Positions 32,696-40,508 of a DNA stretch of 42,965 nt are shown in pieces. Both the position numbers and the translations under genes were made by a program. Position 1 is the first letter of the stretch. Every line of letters starts with the position of its first letter. Origin of the DNA: Spirochaetales bacterium (GTDB lineage: Bacteria > Spirochaetota > Spirochaetia > Treponematales > Treponemataceae); NCBI GenBank assembly GCA_003246335.1, contig QKAR01000076.1:1-42965 (forward strand). Reading direction: 5' to 3'. The notes under the pieces were generated by a model, which ran no database searches, was not told the DNA's origin, and saw nothing but the letters and a program-made list of their open reading frames with translations.

Positions 32696-34708
32696 TTAGA
32701 TGTTCGCGCCCTGTCGCGCCCAGACCGGCAAGCTCATGAAGTCATATACCTCCGCTACCCATCTTCCGCCGGAAATTTTCCGTCCGTCGATCAGGTGCGT
32801 CCATTCCCCGCTCGGCAGGTAATACGTAACCATCCCCTCGGGCGTCATGACCGGCGCGACGAGAATGTCGGGACCGAGCATGTATTGCCGATCGAGCGTT
32901 TCGCACGCGAGGTCGTCGGGAAACTCGAGAAACATCGCGCGCAGCACCGGGACGCCTTTCTCGTGCGCTTCCTTGGCGCAGCGCAGGAGATACGGCGTGA
33001 TGCGTTTTTTCAGCTCGACGAACGTCCTCGTCACCTCGACGGATTCTTCGTCGACGTTCCATGGTACCCGGTAGGAATTGCTGCCGTGGAAGCGCGAGTG
33101 CGAGCAGAGAAGGCCGAACGCGATCCATCGCTTGAAAAGGTCCGCGCGCGGCGTTCCCTCGAAGCCGCCGATATCGTGACTCCAAAAACCGAAACCGCAT
33201 AGGCCGAGCGAGAGTCCTCCCCGCAGCGTTTCCGCCAGGGACTCGAAGGTCGATTCGCAGTCTCCGCCCCAGTGGAGCGGGAACTTTTGCCCGCCGACGG
33301 TCGCTGACCGCGCGAAAAGGCAGGCTTCTCCCTTACCGCGCTTGCGCTCAAGAAGCTCGAACACGGTTTTATTGTAAAGGTAGGTGTAAAAGTTATGCGC
33401 TTTCGCCGGATCGCTTCCGTCGTGGTACGCCACTTCCGTGGGAATTCGCTCGCCGAAGTCGGTCTTAAAGCAATCGACTCCCATATCGAGGAGCGCTTCA
33501 AGCTTTCCCGCGTACCAGGCGGCCGCGTTCGGATTGGTGAAGTCGACGATGCCCATGCCCGCCTGCCAGAGGTCCGTTTGCCACACGCCGCCGTCCGGCT
33601 TCCGCAGGAGATAGCCATTCGCTTTTCCCTCGGCGAACAACGGCGAGCGCTGGGCGATATACGGGTTGATCCACACGCAGATTTTTACGCCTTTCGCCTT
33701 GATGCGCGCGATCATTCCTTTCGGGTCGGGGAACGTTTCTTTGTCCCACTCGAAGTCGCACCAATTAAAGCCGCGCATCCAAAAGCAATCGAAGTGGAAA
33801 ACCGAGAGGGGAATTTTTCGCTGGGCCATCCCGTCGATGAAACTCATGACGGTTTTCTCGTCGTAGGAAGTCGTGAACGAGGTCGTGAGCCATAAGCCGT
33901 ACGACCATTCGGGGGGAAGCGCCGGCCTACCGGTAAGCGCGGTATATCGCTCGAGGATTTCTTTCGGCGTCGGCCCGTAGATGACGAAATACTCGATCGA
34001 CTCGCCGGGAACGCTGAACTGCACGCGCGACACTTTTTCGCTCGCCACCTCGAACGAAACTTTGCCGGGATCGTTTACGAAAACGCCGTAGCCCCGGTTC
34101 GTCATGTAAAACGGGATGTTCTTATACGCCTGCTCGCTCGCCGTGCCGCCGTCTGCGTTCCATATATCCACCGACTGGCCGTTCTTGACGAATGCCCCAA
34201 AGCGCTCGCCCAAGCCGTATGCATAGGCGCCCACGCCGAGCGTGAGCTCGTCCTTCATGAACGGGCCCTCGTTCGCGTCGAGCATGTAGCCGGTCGACTT
34301 CGACTCGTTCCTCGTCAGCGTCTTTCCGTTAGCGCGGAATTCCACGCGCCATTCCTTGCCGCGCGAGACGGCGACCGAAAGGTCGCCTGCGGCGAATGAA
34401 GCCTCGGTCTCGCCGATCGAGACTTTCGCGCGATAGCCCGGCTCTGTCGCGTCGTTGAGCTCAAAGCTCGGCCCGTCGTCCTTGACTCCCTCGAAGTGCG
34501 AGACTCGGACGCGAATCACGTTTTTCGCGGGGCTCGAGTATCGAACCGTCAGCAATCCCGAATTGAGTATGTCGCCGCGCGTCGCCGTCGGCTTGACGGT
34601 CGCGTAAACGGTTAGGCCGTCCGCCGTTTCCTCGGCCTCGTATGCCTGGCAGGCGAAGTTCGGCGTGACGCCGTCCTTGACGAGCCAATATCCGTTGGTA
34701 AATTTCAT
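32696..34708 (-). CDS. yicI: GH31 alpha-xylosidase (YicI-like), lacking the C-terminal domain
   Basis: 670 residues. Releases alpha-xylose from isoprimeverose or xyloglucan oligosaccharides, by close similarity to E. coli YicI. The catalytic pair is D417 (CFKTDFGERIP) and D483 (HWGGDCES), one residue off YicI D416 and D482. VFHFDCFWM and KICVWINPYIAQ-SP are typical of the alpha-xylosidase branch, and SHDIGGFEGTP of GH31. The chain stops at SLPVWARQGANI, about 100 residues before the end of YicI (772), so the distal beta-sandwich is missing; only 87 bp and a terminator follow. No signal peptide: cytoplasmic. It overlaps the upstream permease stop by 4 bp. Confidence 0.92.
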   Translation of the reverse strand: MKFTNGYWLVKDGVTPNFACQAYEAEETADGLTVYATVKPTATRGDILNSGLLTVRYSSPAKNVIRVRVSHFEGVKDDGPSFELNDATEPGYRAKVSIGETEASFAAGDLSVAVSRGKEWRVEFRANGKTLTRNESKSTGYMLDANEGPFMKDELTLGVGAYAYGLGERFGAFVKNGQSVDIWNADGGTASEQAYKNIPFYMTNRGYGVFVNDPGKVSFEVASEKVSRVQFSVPGESIEYFVIYGPTPKEILERYTALTGRPALPPEWSYGLWLTTSFTTSYDEKTVMSFIDGMAQRKIPLSVFHFDCFWMRGFNWCDFEWDKETFPDPKGMIARIKAKGVKICVWINPYIAQRSPLFAEGKANGYLLRKPDGGVWQTDLWQAGMGIVDFTNPNAAAWYAGKLEALLDMGVDCFKTDFGERIPTEVAYHDGSDPAKAHNFYTYLYNKTVFELLERKRGKGEACLFARSATVGGQKFPLHWGGDCESTFESLAETLRGGLSLGLCGFGFWSHDIGGFEGTPRADLFKRWIAFGLLCSHSRFHGSNSYRVPWNVDEESVEVTRTFVELKKRITPYLLRCAKEAHEKGVPVLRAMFLEFPDDLACETLDRQYMLGPDILVAPVMTPEGMVTYYLPSGEWTHLIDGRKISGGRWVAEVYDFMSLPVWARQGANI

Positions 34709-35547
34709 TTAATAGCTCCTGCGGTAATGCCCTTGGAAAGGGTTCTCTGAAATACGGCGAAGAAAACGATGCACGGGAGGATTCCGAGCAAGGCCGACGC
34801 GCTCGCCATGGTCGCGTCCATGTTGAACTGCCCCTGCGTCACCGAGATCGCGATCGGCACGGTCTGGCGCGCGTTCGAAATCAGCATGACGAGGGGAATG
34901 AAGAATTCGTTCCAGGTCCAAAGGAAGAAAAAGGTGAACAGGACCGACAGCGTCGCCTTGCTCATCGGCGTCACGATGTAGAAAAGAAGCCGCGGCTTGG
35001 AGCAGCCGTCGACGATCGCCGCCTCGAGCAGTTCCCTCGGGAAGGCGCTGTAGGCGGAGCTCAGGAGGTAGGTCCCGAACGCGCTTTGGATCACCGTGAA
35101 AATGATGATGACGGAAAGCTGCTTGTCGTACAGGCCGACGGCTTTCGCCATGTAATAGAGCGGGTACACGAGAACTTCCTGCGGTAGGGTATTCGCCACG
35201 ACGAACACGATAAGAATCGCGAGCGCTCCCTTGATTTTCCCGATGCCGAGCGCGAACGAGTTTAGGAGGGAGAGCGCCACGGCAAGCACCGCGACCACGC
35301 CGCTGATGACGAGGCTGTTCCATAGTTTGTTCGTGAATTTTACGCGCGCCCAAAAGCGGCTCACGCCGTCGAGCGTCCACTTCGCGGGAAGGGAGAGCGG
35401 GCCGCGCGCCGCGTAGTCCCCGGCTTCCTTGAACGCGTTGATCGCGATGATGATAAAGGGCGAGATCATGAGAACCAATAGGCAGGCGAGCGCGACGAGC
35501 GCGACTCCCCGGCCGAGTATTTTTCGTTGCGTAAGCGTCGCGGTCAT
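34705..35547 (-). CDS. Sugar ABC transporter permease (MalG-type)
   Basis: 280 residues, CUT1 inner-membrane permease with six hydrophobic segments (first LVALACLLVLMISPFIIIAI). EAA loop ELLEAAIVDGCSKPRLLFY; C-terminus LSKGITAGAIK, the usual family ending. It starts 1 bp after the neighbouring permease stop and overlaps the alpha-xylosidase start, so it is part of one operon. It probably imports xyloglucan-type oligosaccharides (inference from GH31). Confidence 0.92.
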   Translation of the reverse strand: MTATLTQRKILGRGVALVALACLLVLMISPFIIIAINAFKEAGDYAARGPLSLPAKWTLDGVSRFWARVKFTNKLWNSLVISGVVAVLAVALSLLNSFALGIGKIKGALAILIVFVVANTLPQEVLVYPLYYMAKAVGLYDKQLSVIIIFTVIQSAFGTYLLSSAYSAFPRELLEAAIVDGCSKPRLLFYIVTPMSKATLSVLFTFFFLWTWNEFFIPLVMLISNARQTVPIAISVTQGQFNMDATMASASALLGILPCIVFFAVFQRTLSKGITAGAIK

Positions 35548-35548
35548 C

Positions 35549-36448
35549 TCAGTATTCCCCCTCGCCCGAAAGCTGGCTTTGCTTGGTAATGAAGGTAACC
35601 TCGAGCGCGATGATGATAATCGTCATGATCATCGCGATGGCCGATCCGTACCCGACGTTCGTTTTCTCGAAAAAATTCTGATAGGCAAAGTAGGACGGCA
35701 CGATGGTCGCCGTTCCCGGGCCTCCGCGCGTCAAGACGTATATTTGCGAAAAGAGCTTGAGCGAGGCGATCGTCGAGGTAAGCACGACGACGAGAATTTC
35801 CGGCCTGATCATGTACAGGTTGATGACGAACTTGTGCCGCCACGCCGCGCCGTCGACGTCGGCGGCCTCGAGAACCTGGGGGTCGACGCGCTGGAGCGCC
35901 GACATGAATATGACGAGCGGGTAGCCGATCTGGAACCAAACCATGATGCCCATGACCGACGGAAGCGCGGTCGCCGGGTCGCCGAGCCAGTTATGCGCGA
36001 GGCTTTCGAGCCCTATTTTCGCGAGGATCGTGTTAAGGGCTCCCTGCGTCGGGCTGAGTATCCATCCCCACACGATGCCGGCGATGGCTACGGGGAGAAT
36101 TTGCGGGAGGTAGTAGCCCGCGCGGAAGAAGGCGACGGTCCGGTCGCCGAAGTTTTTCGAAACGTACCCAAACATGAAAACCGACAGCAGTAGCCCGAGT
36201 ATCGTCGGTATAACGGTAACCGCGAAAATCATCATGATGTTGTTACGGAACGAAGCCCAAAAAACGACGTCGGTGAAGGCCTTGGCGTAATTCGCGAGGC
36301 CGATGAATGTGGGTTTGCCCACGCCGGTCCATTTCGTGAAGCTGACGTAAAAGCTCATGAGAAACGGGAATCCGATTACGACGAGGAAAAGGACGAAACC
36401 CGGTATCAGGAACCATCCATATCCTTTTGAAGATTGTTTGTATGCCAT
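35549..36448 (-). CDS. Sugar ABC transporter permease (MalF-type)
   Basis: 299 residues, CUT1 permease with six membrane segments (first WFLIPGFVLFLVVIGFPFLM). EAA-like loop VLEAADVDGAAWRHKFV; VLTRGGPGTAT follows. GAGGAG precedes ATG 36448 with good spacing. It lies downstream of the binding protein gene across a spacer holding two hairpins. As in the arabinoside importer, no ATPase gene is present in the operon. Confidence 0.92.
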   Translation of the reverse strand: MAYKQSSKGYGWFLIPGFVLFLVVIGFPFLMSFYVSFTKWTGVGKPTFIGLANYAKAFTDVVFWASFRNNIMMIFAVTVIPTILGLLLSVFMFGYVSKNFGDRTVAFFRAGYYLPQILPVAIAGIVWGWILSPTQGALNTILAKIGLESLAHNWLGDPATALPSVMGIMVWFQIGYPLVIFMSALQRVDPQVLEAADVDGAAWRHKFVINLYMIRPEILVVVLTSTIASLKLFSQIYVLTRGGPGTATIVPSYFAYQNFFEKTNVGYGSAIAMIMTIIIIALEVTFITKQSQLSGEGEY

Positions 36449-36476
36449 TGGTTTTCTCCTCGAAACCTCCCCAAAA

Positions 36477-36493
36477 CCCGCGCGATACGCGGG
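36477..36493 (-). repeat. Intercistronic inverted repeat 1 before MalF-type permease
   Basis: CCCGCG-CGATA-CGCGGG, perfect 6-bp arms, just upstream of the permease ribosome site. Confidence 0.55.
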
Positions 36494-36505
36494 CGGGAAG
36501 GGGCG

Positions 36506-36544
36506 GTCGCCTCGGCGAGAAACAACGAGTCTCGCCGAGGCGAC
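36506..36544 (-). repeat. Strong intercistronic stem-loop after binding-protein gene
   Basis: Perfect 15-bp arms, GTCGCCTCGGCGAGA (36506-36520) and TCTCGCCGAGGCGAC (36530-36544), 9-nt loop, no T run. It is likely to stabilise the binding-protein mRNA or reduce transcription into the permease genes. Confidence 0.75.
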
Positions 36545-36569
36545 GCGGGATTAAAGATTAGCCGGTGCT

Positions 36570-37859
36570 TTATTTGCCTTCTTTGTAGGACTTATCGAGC
36601 GACGCGAGGAATTGCTCGGTCGTGTCGTTGCCGATCAGAAGGTCTTGAATCTTGGAAACGAGAATGTCGTAGAACCCGGCCGCGGGCCAATCGGGATAGA
36701 AGGCGATTCCGTCTTCCGCGTTCAGCTTGTTGAACGTCTCGATCAGTTCCTTGATTTTCGGGTCGGTGATTTTCGCGAGGTCGGCGTTGACGGGAATGCC
36801 GCCCGAGTTGCCGAGCAGGGCCTGGATATCCGGCTGGAGCGTGATGTCGATGAAGTCGTAGGCGAGGTCTTTGTTCTTCGATTTCTCGGGTACGACCCAA
36901 ATGTTGCCCGACGATCCGGGGCTCATCTTGTTTCCGGGGAAGAGCGAGATCGTCCATTCGAAGCTCTTCACCTCGCTGACGAGGCGGCCGTACCACCATG
37001 ATCCGGAAATCATGATCGGCGATTTTCCGTTTTCCCACGCGACGCCCATGTCTTCCGCTTTCATGCTGACGGCGTCTTTCGAGATGTAGCCTTTTTTGAG
37101 CCAGTCGAGCATCTTGTCCGCGGCGTAGGTGAACGCGGGGTTGCCGGCGAAGCTGAAATCTCCCTGATACAGCTCGTACGCGTTAATCATCGAGCGGTCG
37201 GCTTTGGACAGGGCGAGGGAGTAGAACACGTGCTGGGCGGGATATTCCGCGCCGGAAAGAACGATCGGCGTAGTGCCGGCTTTGGCGAATGTCGCGCAGG
37301 CGGCCTCGAAATCGGCGAACGTCGTCGGTATCGCGAGATCCGCTTTCTTGAACATGTCCACGTTGTAGTAAACCATGACGTATTCGCCGTAGTTCGTCAC
37401 GCCGTACCAGTTGCCGGAACCCATGACTCCCTCGGGACTGTAGCGGCAGGTCGTCTGGAGGCTCGGGCTGAGCGTTTTGTCCCAGCCGCGCGCCGAGGCT
37501 TCTTTGGTGAGATCGGTCAAAAGCCCCTGCTTGGAAAGCATGCCCGCGGTCGCGTTGCCCTTGTTGTATTCCATGATGTCCGGCGCTTCGTCGGAGTTCA
37601 GGATCATCTGCGCGGTCTGCCGGATCTGCTCGAAGCCCTTCGTCTCGAAAACGAGTTTGACGTCGGGATGCTTCGCCTGGAATTGCTTCATCGCCTCCGC
37701 CCACGCGATTCCCATCGCCCCGGTGTCGCTTTCGTAGTGCCAAATCTTAAACTCGCGCTGCGCGGCCTCTTTTTTCGCGCAACCCGTGAACGCCGCGAGT
37801 ACGAGTGCCGCGGCCATGGCGAGGGTTACAACCTTCGCGCCTTTTGAATGAATGCTCAT
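36570..37859 (-). CDS. Family 1 sugar-binding lipoprotein of ABC importer
   Basis: 429 residues from ATG 37859 (GAAGGAGGAG upstream); the frame extends to 38009 but into the neighbouring gene without a ribosome site. The signal peptide ends in lipobox AFTGC with C27, so it is membrane-anchored. Mature part is a CUT1 solute-binding protein: FKIWHYESDTGAMGIAW, DIMEYNKGNATAGMLSKQG, YGVTNYGEYVMVYYNVDMF, ISGSWWYGR. First transporter gene of the alpha-xylosidase operon, 98 bp downstream of the LacI gene. Its substrate is probably an alpha-xyloside oligosaccharide, by context. Confidence 0.92.
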   Translation of the reverse strand: MSIHSKGAKVVTLAMAAALVLAAFTGCAKKEAAQREFKIWHYESDTGAMGIAWAEAMKQFQAKHPDVKLVFETKGFEQIRQTAQMILNSDEAPDIMEYNKGNATAGMLSKQGLLTDLTKEASARGWDKTLSPSLQTTCRYSPEGVMGSGNWYGVTNYGEYVMVYYNVDMFKKADLAIPTTFADFEAACATFAKAGTTPIVLSGAEYPAQHVFYSLALSKADRSMINAYELYQGDFSFAGNPAFTYAADKMLDWLKKGYISKDAVSMKAEDMGVAWENGKSPIMISGSWWYGRLVSEVKSFEWTISLFPGNKMSPGSSGNIWVVPEKSKNKDLAYDFIDITLQPDIQALLGNSGGIPVNADLAKITDPKIKELIETFNKLNAEDGIAFYPDWPAAGFYDILVSKIQDLLIGNDTTEQFLASLDKSYKEGK

Positions 37860-37888
37860 AAATCTCCTCCTTCGAGATGCTATGGTGA

Positions 37889-37906
37889 CATTCCCCTGGG
37901 GGAATG
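37889..37906. promoter_or_regulatory. Near-palindrome CATTCCCC-TG-GGGGAATG upstream of binding-protein gene
   Basis: Perfect 8-bp arms with a 2-bp centre in the 98-bp lacI-binding protein spacer, 30-47 bp before the start codon. A regulator site or leader hairpin; no clear promoter boxes lie around it. Confidence 0.5.
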
Positions 37907-37957
37907 ACGTTTCCTGCGTTTGCGCGGAACGGCCTCGAGCCGAAGAAATCCGCGTCG

Positions 37958-38980
37958 TTATTCTTTTTCCGGCGCGGGACCGGTGCTCATCCGCTCGAAA
38001 AGCCGGCACGGCACGAGCCTTCGGGGAACTTCGAAATACGATTCCTCGAGTTTCGCGATGAGCTGGCCGACGGCGAGCTCCATGAGTTCCCGCCCCTCCA
38101 TTTCGTACGTGGTTATTTTCGGGATGAACATGGTGGCCGTCGCCTCTGACGAGACGATCGCCACGATCGAGACGTCGCTCGGGATCGATTTACCGGAGTC
38201 CTCGATGGCCTTTATGACGCCGGAAAGTATTCGGTCGTTCATCACGATGAACGCCGTGGTTTCCGGCGTTTCCGCGAGGATCGCCGCGGTTTTCCGGTAG
38301 CCTTCGGCGGCGTCGGCGGCGCAAAACTCGTTTCTCCCGCGGATGCGAAGATCGGCGGAAAAAACCGTGAACGCGTCGCGGGTTCGGACGACGGGGCCAT
38401 ATCCCGAATCGTGGGTTTCTTTCGATTGGTTCAGGAAGCAAATCTCCCGGTGCCCCTTTCCCGAAAGCCAGGCGATGGCCTGGTAGACGGTTACGGCGAA
38501 GTCCACGTCGACGAAGCTTTCATTCGGGCAAGACTTATCCCTGCCGAAGAGCATGAACGGGATGTTGCGCTCGTTGAGGTAGGGGATGCGGACGTCGTTG
38601 TTGTGCACGTCCATGAGCAGCACCCCGTCGACGAGTTCCTGGCGCACGAGGCGATCGAGGTCCCTCGCGTCGTTCGAGGTCATCGACCAGAGGACGAGGT
38701 GGTAGCCGAGCGCGCTCGCCGCGTTCGCCGCGCAGGTGATGAGCGAGAGTTCCGATAAACCGATGGTGCGCTCGACGGCGGGATAGAGTATGGCGATGAT
38801 GCGCGTTTTCTTGCTCGCGAGGCTGCGCGCGATGGCATGCGGACGGTAATCAAGCTCTTCCATGACGCGCGTGATATGCGCTTTCGTTTCTTCCGAAATC
38901 GGTCTGCTGCCGCTAATGGCATAGGAGACGGTACTGATTGATACGCCGGCTTTTGCGGCTACGTCTTTGATGGTTGCCAA
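37958..38980 (-). CDS. LacI-family regulator of the alpha-xylosidase operon
   Basis: 340 residues from TTG 38980 (LATIKDVAAKAGV), with AAAGG six bases upstream. The open frame to 39076 crosses the promoter, so the later start is preferred. The HTH is TIKDVAAKAGVSISTVSYAI, hinge YRPHAIARSLASKK, and the effector domain shows LVDGVLLMDVHNNDVRI, GHREICFLN and IVMNDRILSGVIKAI. A perfect CGAAACGTTTCG operator lies between its promoter and start, so it is autoregulated and probably controls the whole lacI-transporter-GH31 operon, which runs in the same direction. Confidence 0.88.
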   Translation of the reverse strand: MATIKDVAAKAGVSISTVSYAISGSRPISEETKAHITRVMEELDYRPHAIARSLASKKTRIIAILYPAVERTIGLSELSLITCAANAASALGYHLVLWSMTSNDARDLDRLVRQELVDGVLLMDVHNNDVRIPYLNERNIPFMLFGRDKSCPNESFVDVDFAVTVYQAIAWLSGKGHREICFLNQSKETHDSGYGPVVRTRDAFTVFSADLRIRGRNEFCAADAAEGYRKTAAILAETPETTAFIVMNDRILSGVIKAIEDSGKSIPSDVSIVAIVSSEATATMFIPKITTYEMEGRELMELAVGQLIAKLEESYFEVPRRLVPCRLFERMSTGPAPEKE

Positions 38981-39012
38981 GGTATGCCTTTCTAAAAAAT
39001 CGAAACGTATAT

Positions 39013-39024
39013 CGAAACGTTTCG
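39013..39024. promoter_or_regulatory. LacI-type operator CGAAACGTTTCG
   Basis: Perfect 12-bp palindrome just downstream of the predicted lacI transcription start (~39028). ATCGAAACGT is also repeated directly at 38999-39008 and 39011-39020, so a second half-site may exist. Confidence 0.75.
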
Positions 39025-39034
39025 ACGTTGCCGC

Positions 39035-39064
39035 ATTATACTGCGGGGTTTGAAATTTTGTCAA
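39035..39064 (-). promoter_or_regulatory. Consensus promoter of the lacI/alpha-xylosidase operon
   Basis: Minus strand TTGACA (39064-39059), 18-bp spacer, TATAAT (39040-39035), both perfect. The -10 lies inside CCGCA-TTATAC-TGCGG (39031-39046). Confidence 0.85.
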
Positions 39065-39094
39065 ATTTAAAGTCAACGACGCAAATCTTCTCTG

Positions 39095-39123
39095 TTGCGA
39101 ACGAATGGTTTCTCCTCTATATT
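39095..39123 (+). promoter_or_regulatory. Promoter of the FMN-dependent dehydrogenase gene
   Basis: TTGCGA (39095-39100), 17-bp spacer, TATATT (39118-39123); predicted start near 39130. Confidence 0.55.
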
Positions 39124-39147
39124 GACTCCATGAATGAAGGGTCTGGC

Positions 39148-40050
39148 GTGAAGTGCCGGTTTTGCGATGAATGCGACGGACGGGGATGCGTGGGCGAATT
39201 ACCCGGCATGGGCGGCGTTTATAATAACGAAAACTTCATGCGCAACCATGACGAATGGGGCCTTATTTCCGCGTCCCGCGAGGCGTCCGGCGATTTCGAC
39301 GAAGCGGGTCAATCTCGCTTGCCGGCGATACGGCTCGCCCCCATTACGGGCGCGGTTCAGAACGTGGGGTACTGGGACGAAAAATCTTTTTATTCCGACC
39401 TTATCGGCGCGTCTATCCGGGCGGGATTGCGTCTTTCGGTCGGGGACGGGTATCCCGACGAAAAACTCAAGTACGGCATCGAGGCGCTTTCGGCCGCCGG
39501 CGCGCGGGGCGCGGTTTTTATTAAGCCGTACGAAACGGCGAAAATACTCGAGCGGATGGATTGGGCCGCGGGCGTCGCGGAAATATACGGCGTCGACATC
39601 GATTCATACGCCATCGTCACGATGAGAAACCTCGTCAACCTGCAACGGAAAACCGCGCGCGATTTGCTCGAACTTAAGGCGAGGGCGGCGAGGGCGGGGC
39701 TTCCCTTCGCCATAAAGGGAATTTTCCGGCCCGAGGACATTGAGCTCGTGCGGGAAGTTCGGCCGGACATCGCCGTAATCTCGAATCATGGCGGTCGCGT
39801 CGAGACGCTTCTGGGCAGCACCGCGGCTTTTCTCGCCGAGCGCGGCGCCGAGATTAAGTCCCTCGTCGGGGCCGTATGGGTCGACGGCGGCCTTCGCTCT
39901 CGGCGCGATCTCGAGACGGCGGCCGCTCTCGGCGCGAGCGAGGTAATGATAGGCCGCCCGATAATTTCGGCGCTCGCCCGCGCGGGGGCGGAGGGCGTGG
40001 CTCAACGCGCGGCTGCCCTGGTCTCGCCGGTAACGACGCGCGTTTCCTGA
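39148..40050 (+). CDS. FMN-dependent alpha-hydroxy-acid dehydrogenase-like protein
   Basis: 300 residues, TIM-barrel of the glycolate/lactate oxidase family. Catalytic-type elements: AIKGIF (Lys), ISNHGGRVE (His and phosphate contacts), WVDGGLRSRRDLETAAALGA and IGRPI for FMN. The N-terminus has the Cys-rich CRFCDECDGRGC followed by ELPGMGGV, a feature of the short anaerobe subgroup whose substrate is unknown. Start is uncertain: GTG 39148 has AAGGG with six-base spacing, whereas ATG 39130 has no ribosome site but coincides with the predicted transcript start. It converges on the next gene with a 13-bp gap. The neighbours do not indicate a pathway. Confidence 0.85.
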   Translation: MKCRFCDECDGRGCVGELPGMGGVYNNENFMRNHDEWGLISASREASGDFDEAGQSRLPAIRLAPITGAVQNVGYWDEKSFYSDLIGASIRAGLRLSVGDGYPDEKLKYGIEALSAAGARGAVFIKPYETAKILERMDWAAGVAEIYGVDIDSYAIVTMRNLVNLQRKTARDLLELKARAARAGLPFAIKGIFRPEDIELVREVRPDIAVISNHGGRVETLLGSTAAFLAERGAEIKSLVGAVWVDGGLRSRRDLETAAALGASEVMIGRPIISALARAGAEGVAQRAAALVSPVTTRVS

Positions 40051-40063
40051 TCAATCGTCCCGG

Positions 40064-40432
40064 TCAGGCGTCTTCGTCACGGCCGTCGCGGCGGCGGTCT
40101 TTTCTCGATCGCCGGTAGAATCGATCCCCGAACAGAAGTTGCGCGCCGACGGCGAGCAAGGCTATCGGGAAAACGAGCTTCCAGGGCACGCCGCCGGGAA
40201 ATACTCCCTGGGCGTCGAGGAGCAAGATGACGCCGATTGCCAAAAGGATGGCGTTGCCCGCGTTGAGGCCGCCCTGCGCGATCGATATGAGCGCGGGGGC
40301 GATAATGAAAATCGTCCACCATCCCGACGAATCGATTTTGAAATGGAACAATCCCAGCATGTTTCCGCCGATGATTATTCCCGCGCACAGGAAAAAAAGG
40401 CCGACGATGATCGTCGCGAAATTCCGTCTCAT
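40064..40432 (-). CDS. Small LiaF/DUF5668-like membrane protein
   Basis: 122 residues from ATG 40432 (MRRNFATIIVG), with GGAGG ten bases upstream; ATG 40441 and an earlier frame start are alternatives. Four hydrophobic segments (IIVGLFFLCAGIIIGG, WWTIFIIAPALISIA, AILLAIGVILLLDAQGVF, LVFPIALLAVGAQLLFG) arranged as in the membrane part of LiaI/LiaF-like proteins, then a very basic/acidic tail of Arg, Lys and Asp. No C-terminal cell-wall-active domain, so only the membrane module is present. Function unknown. Confidence 0.7.
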   Translation of the reverse strand: MRRNFATIIVGLFFLCAGIIIGGNMLGLFHFKIDSSGWWTIFIIAPALISIAQGGLNAGNAILLAIGVILLLDAQGVFPGGVPWKLVFPIALLAVGAQLLFGDRFYRRSRKDRRRDGRDEDA

Positions 40433-40508
40433 ACCCTTCATGCCTCCGATGATATCCCTGATTATCAAACACGCGCCGATCGCGCTTTCGCGCTTTTTTT
40501 TGCGATGC

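Noticed and set aside
40490..40500. CGCG-CTTT-CGCG followed by a T run (about 40483-40500), a terminator-like shape on the plus strand
   Set aside because: No plus-strand gene ends nearby (the closest ends at 40050, with a minus-strand gene between), the stem is only four pairs, and the T run is on the wrong side for the minus-strand genes.
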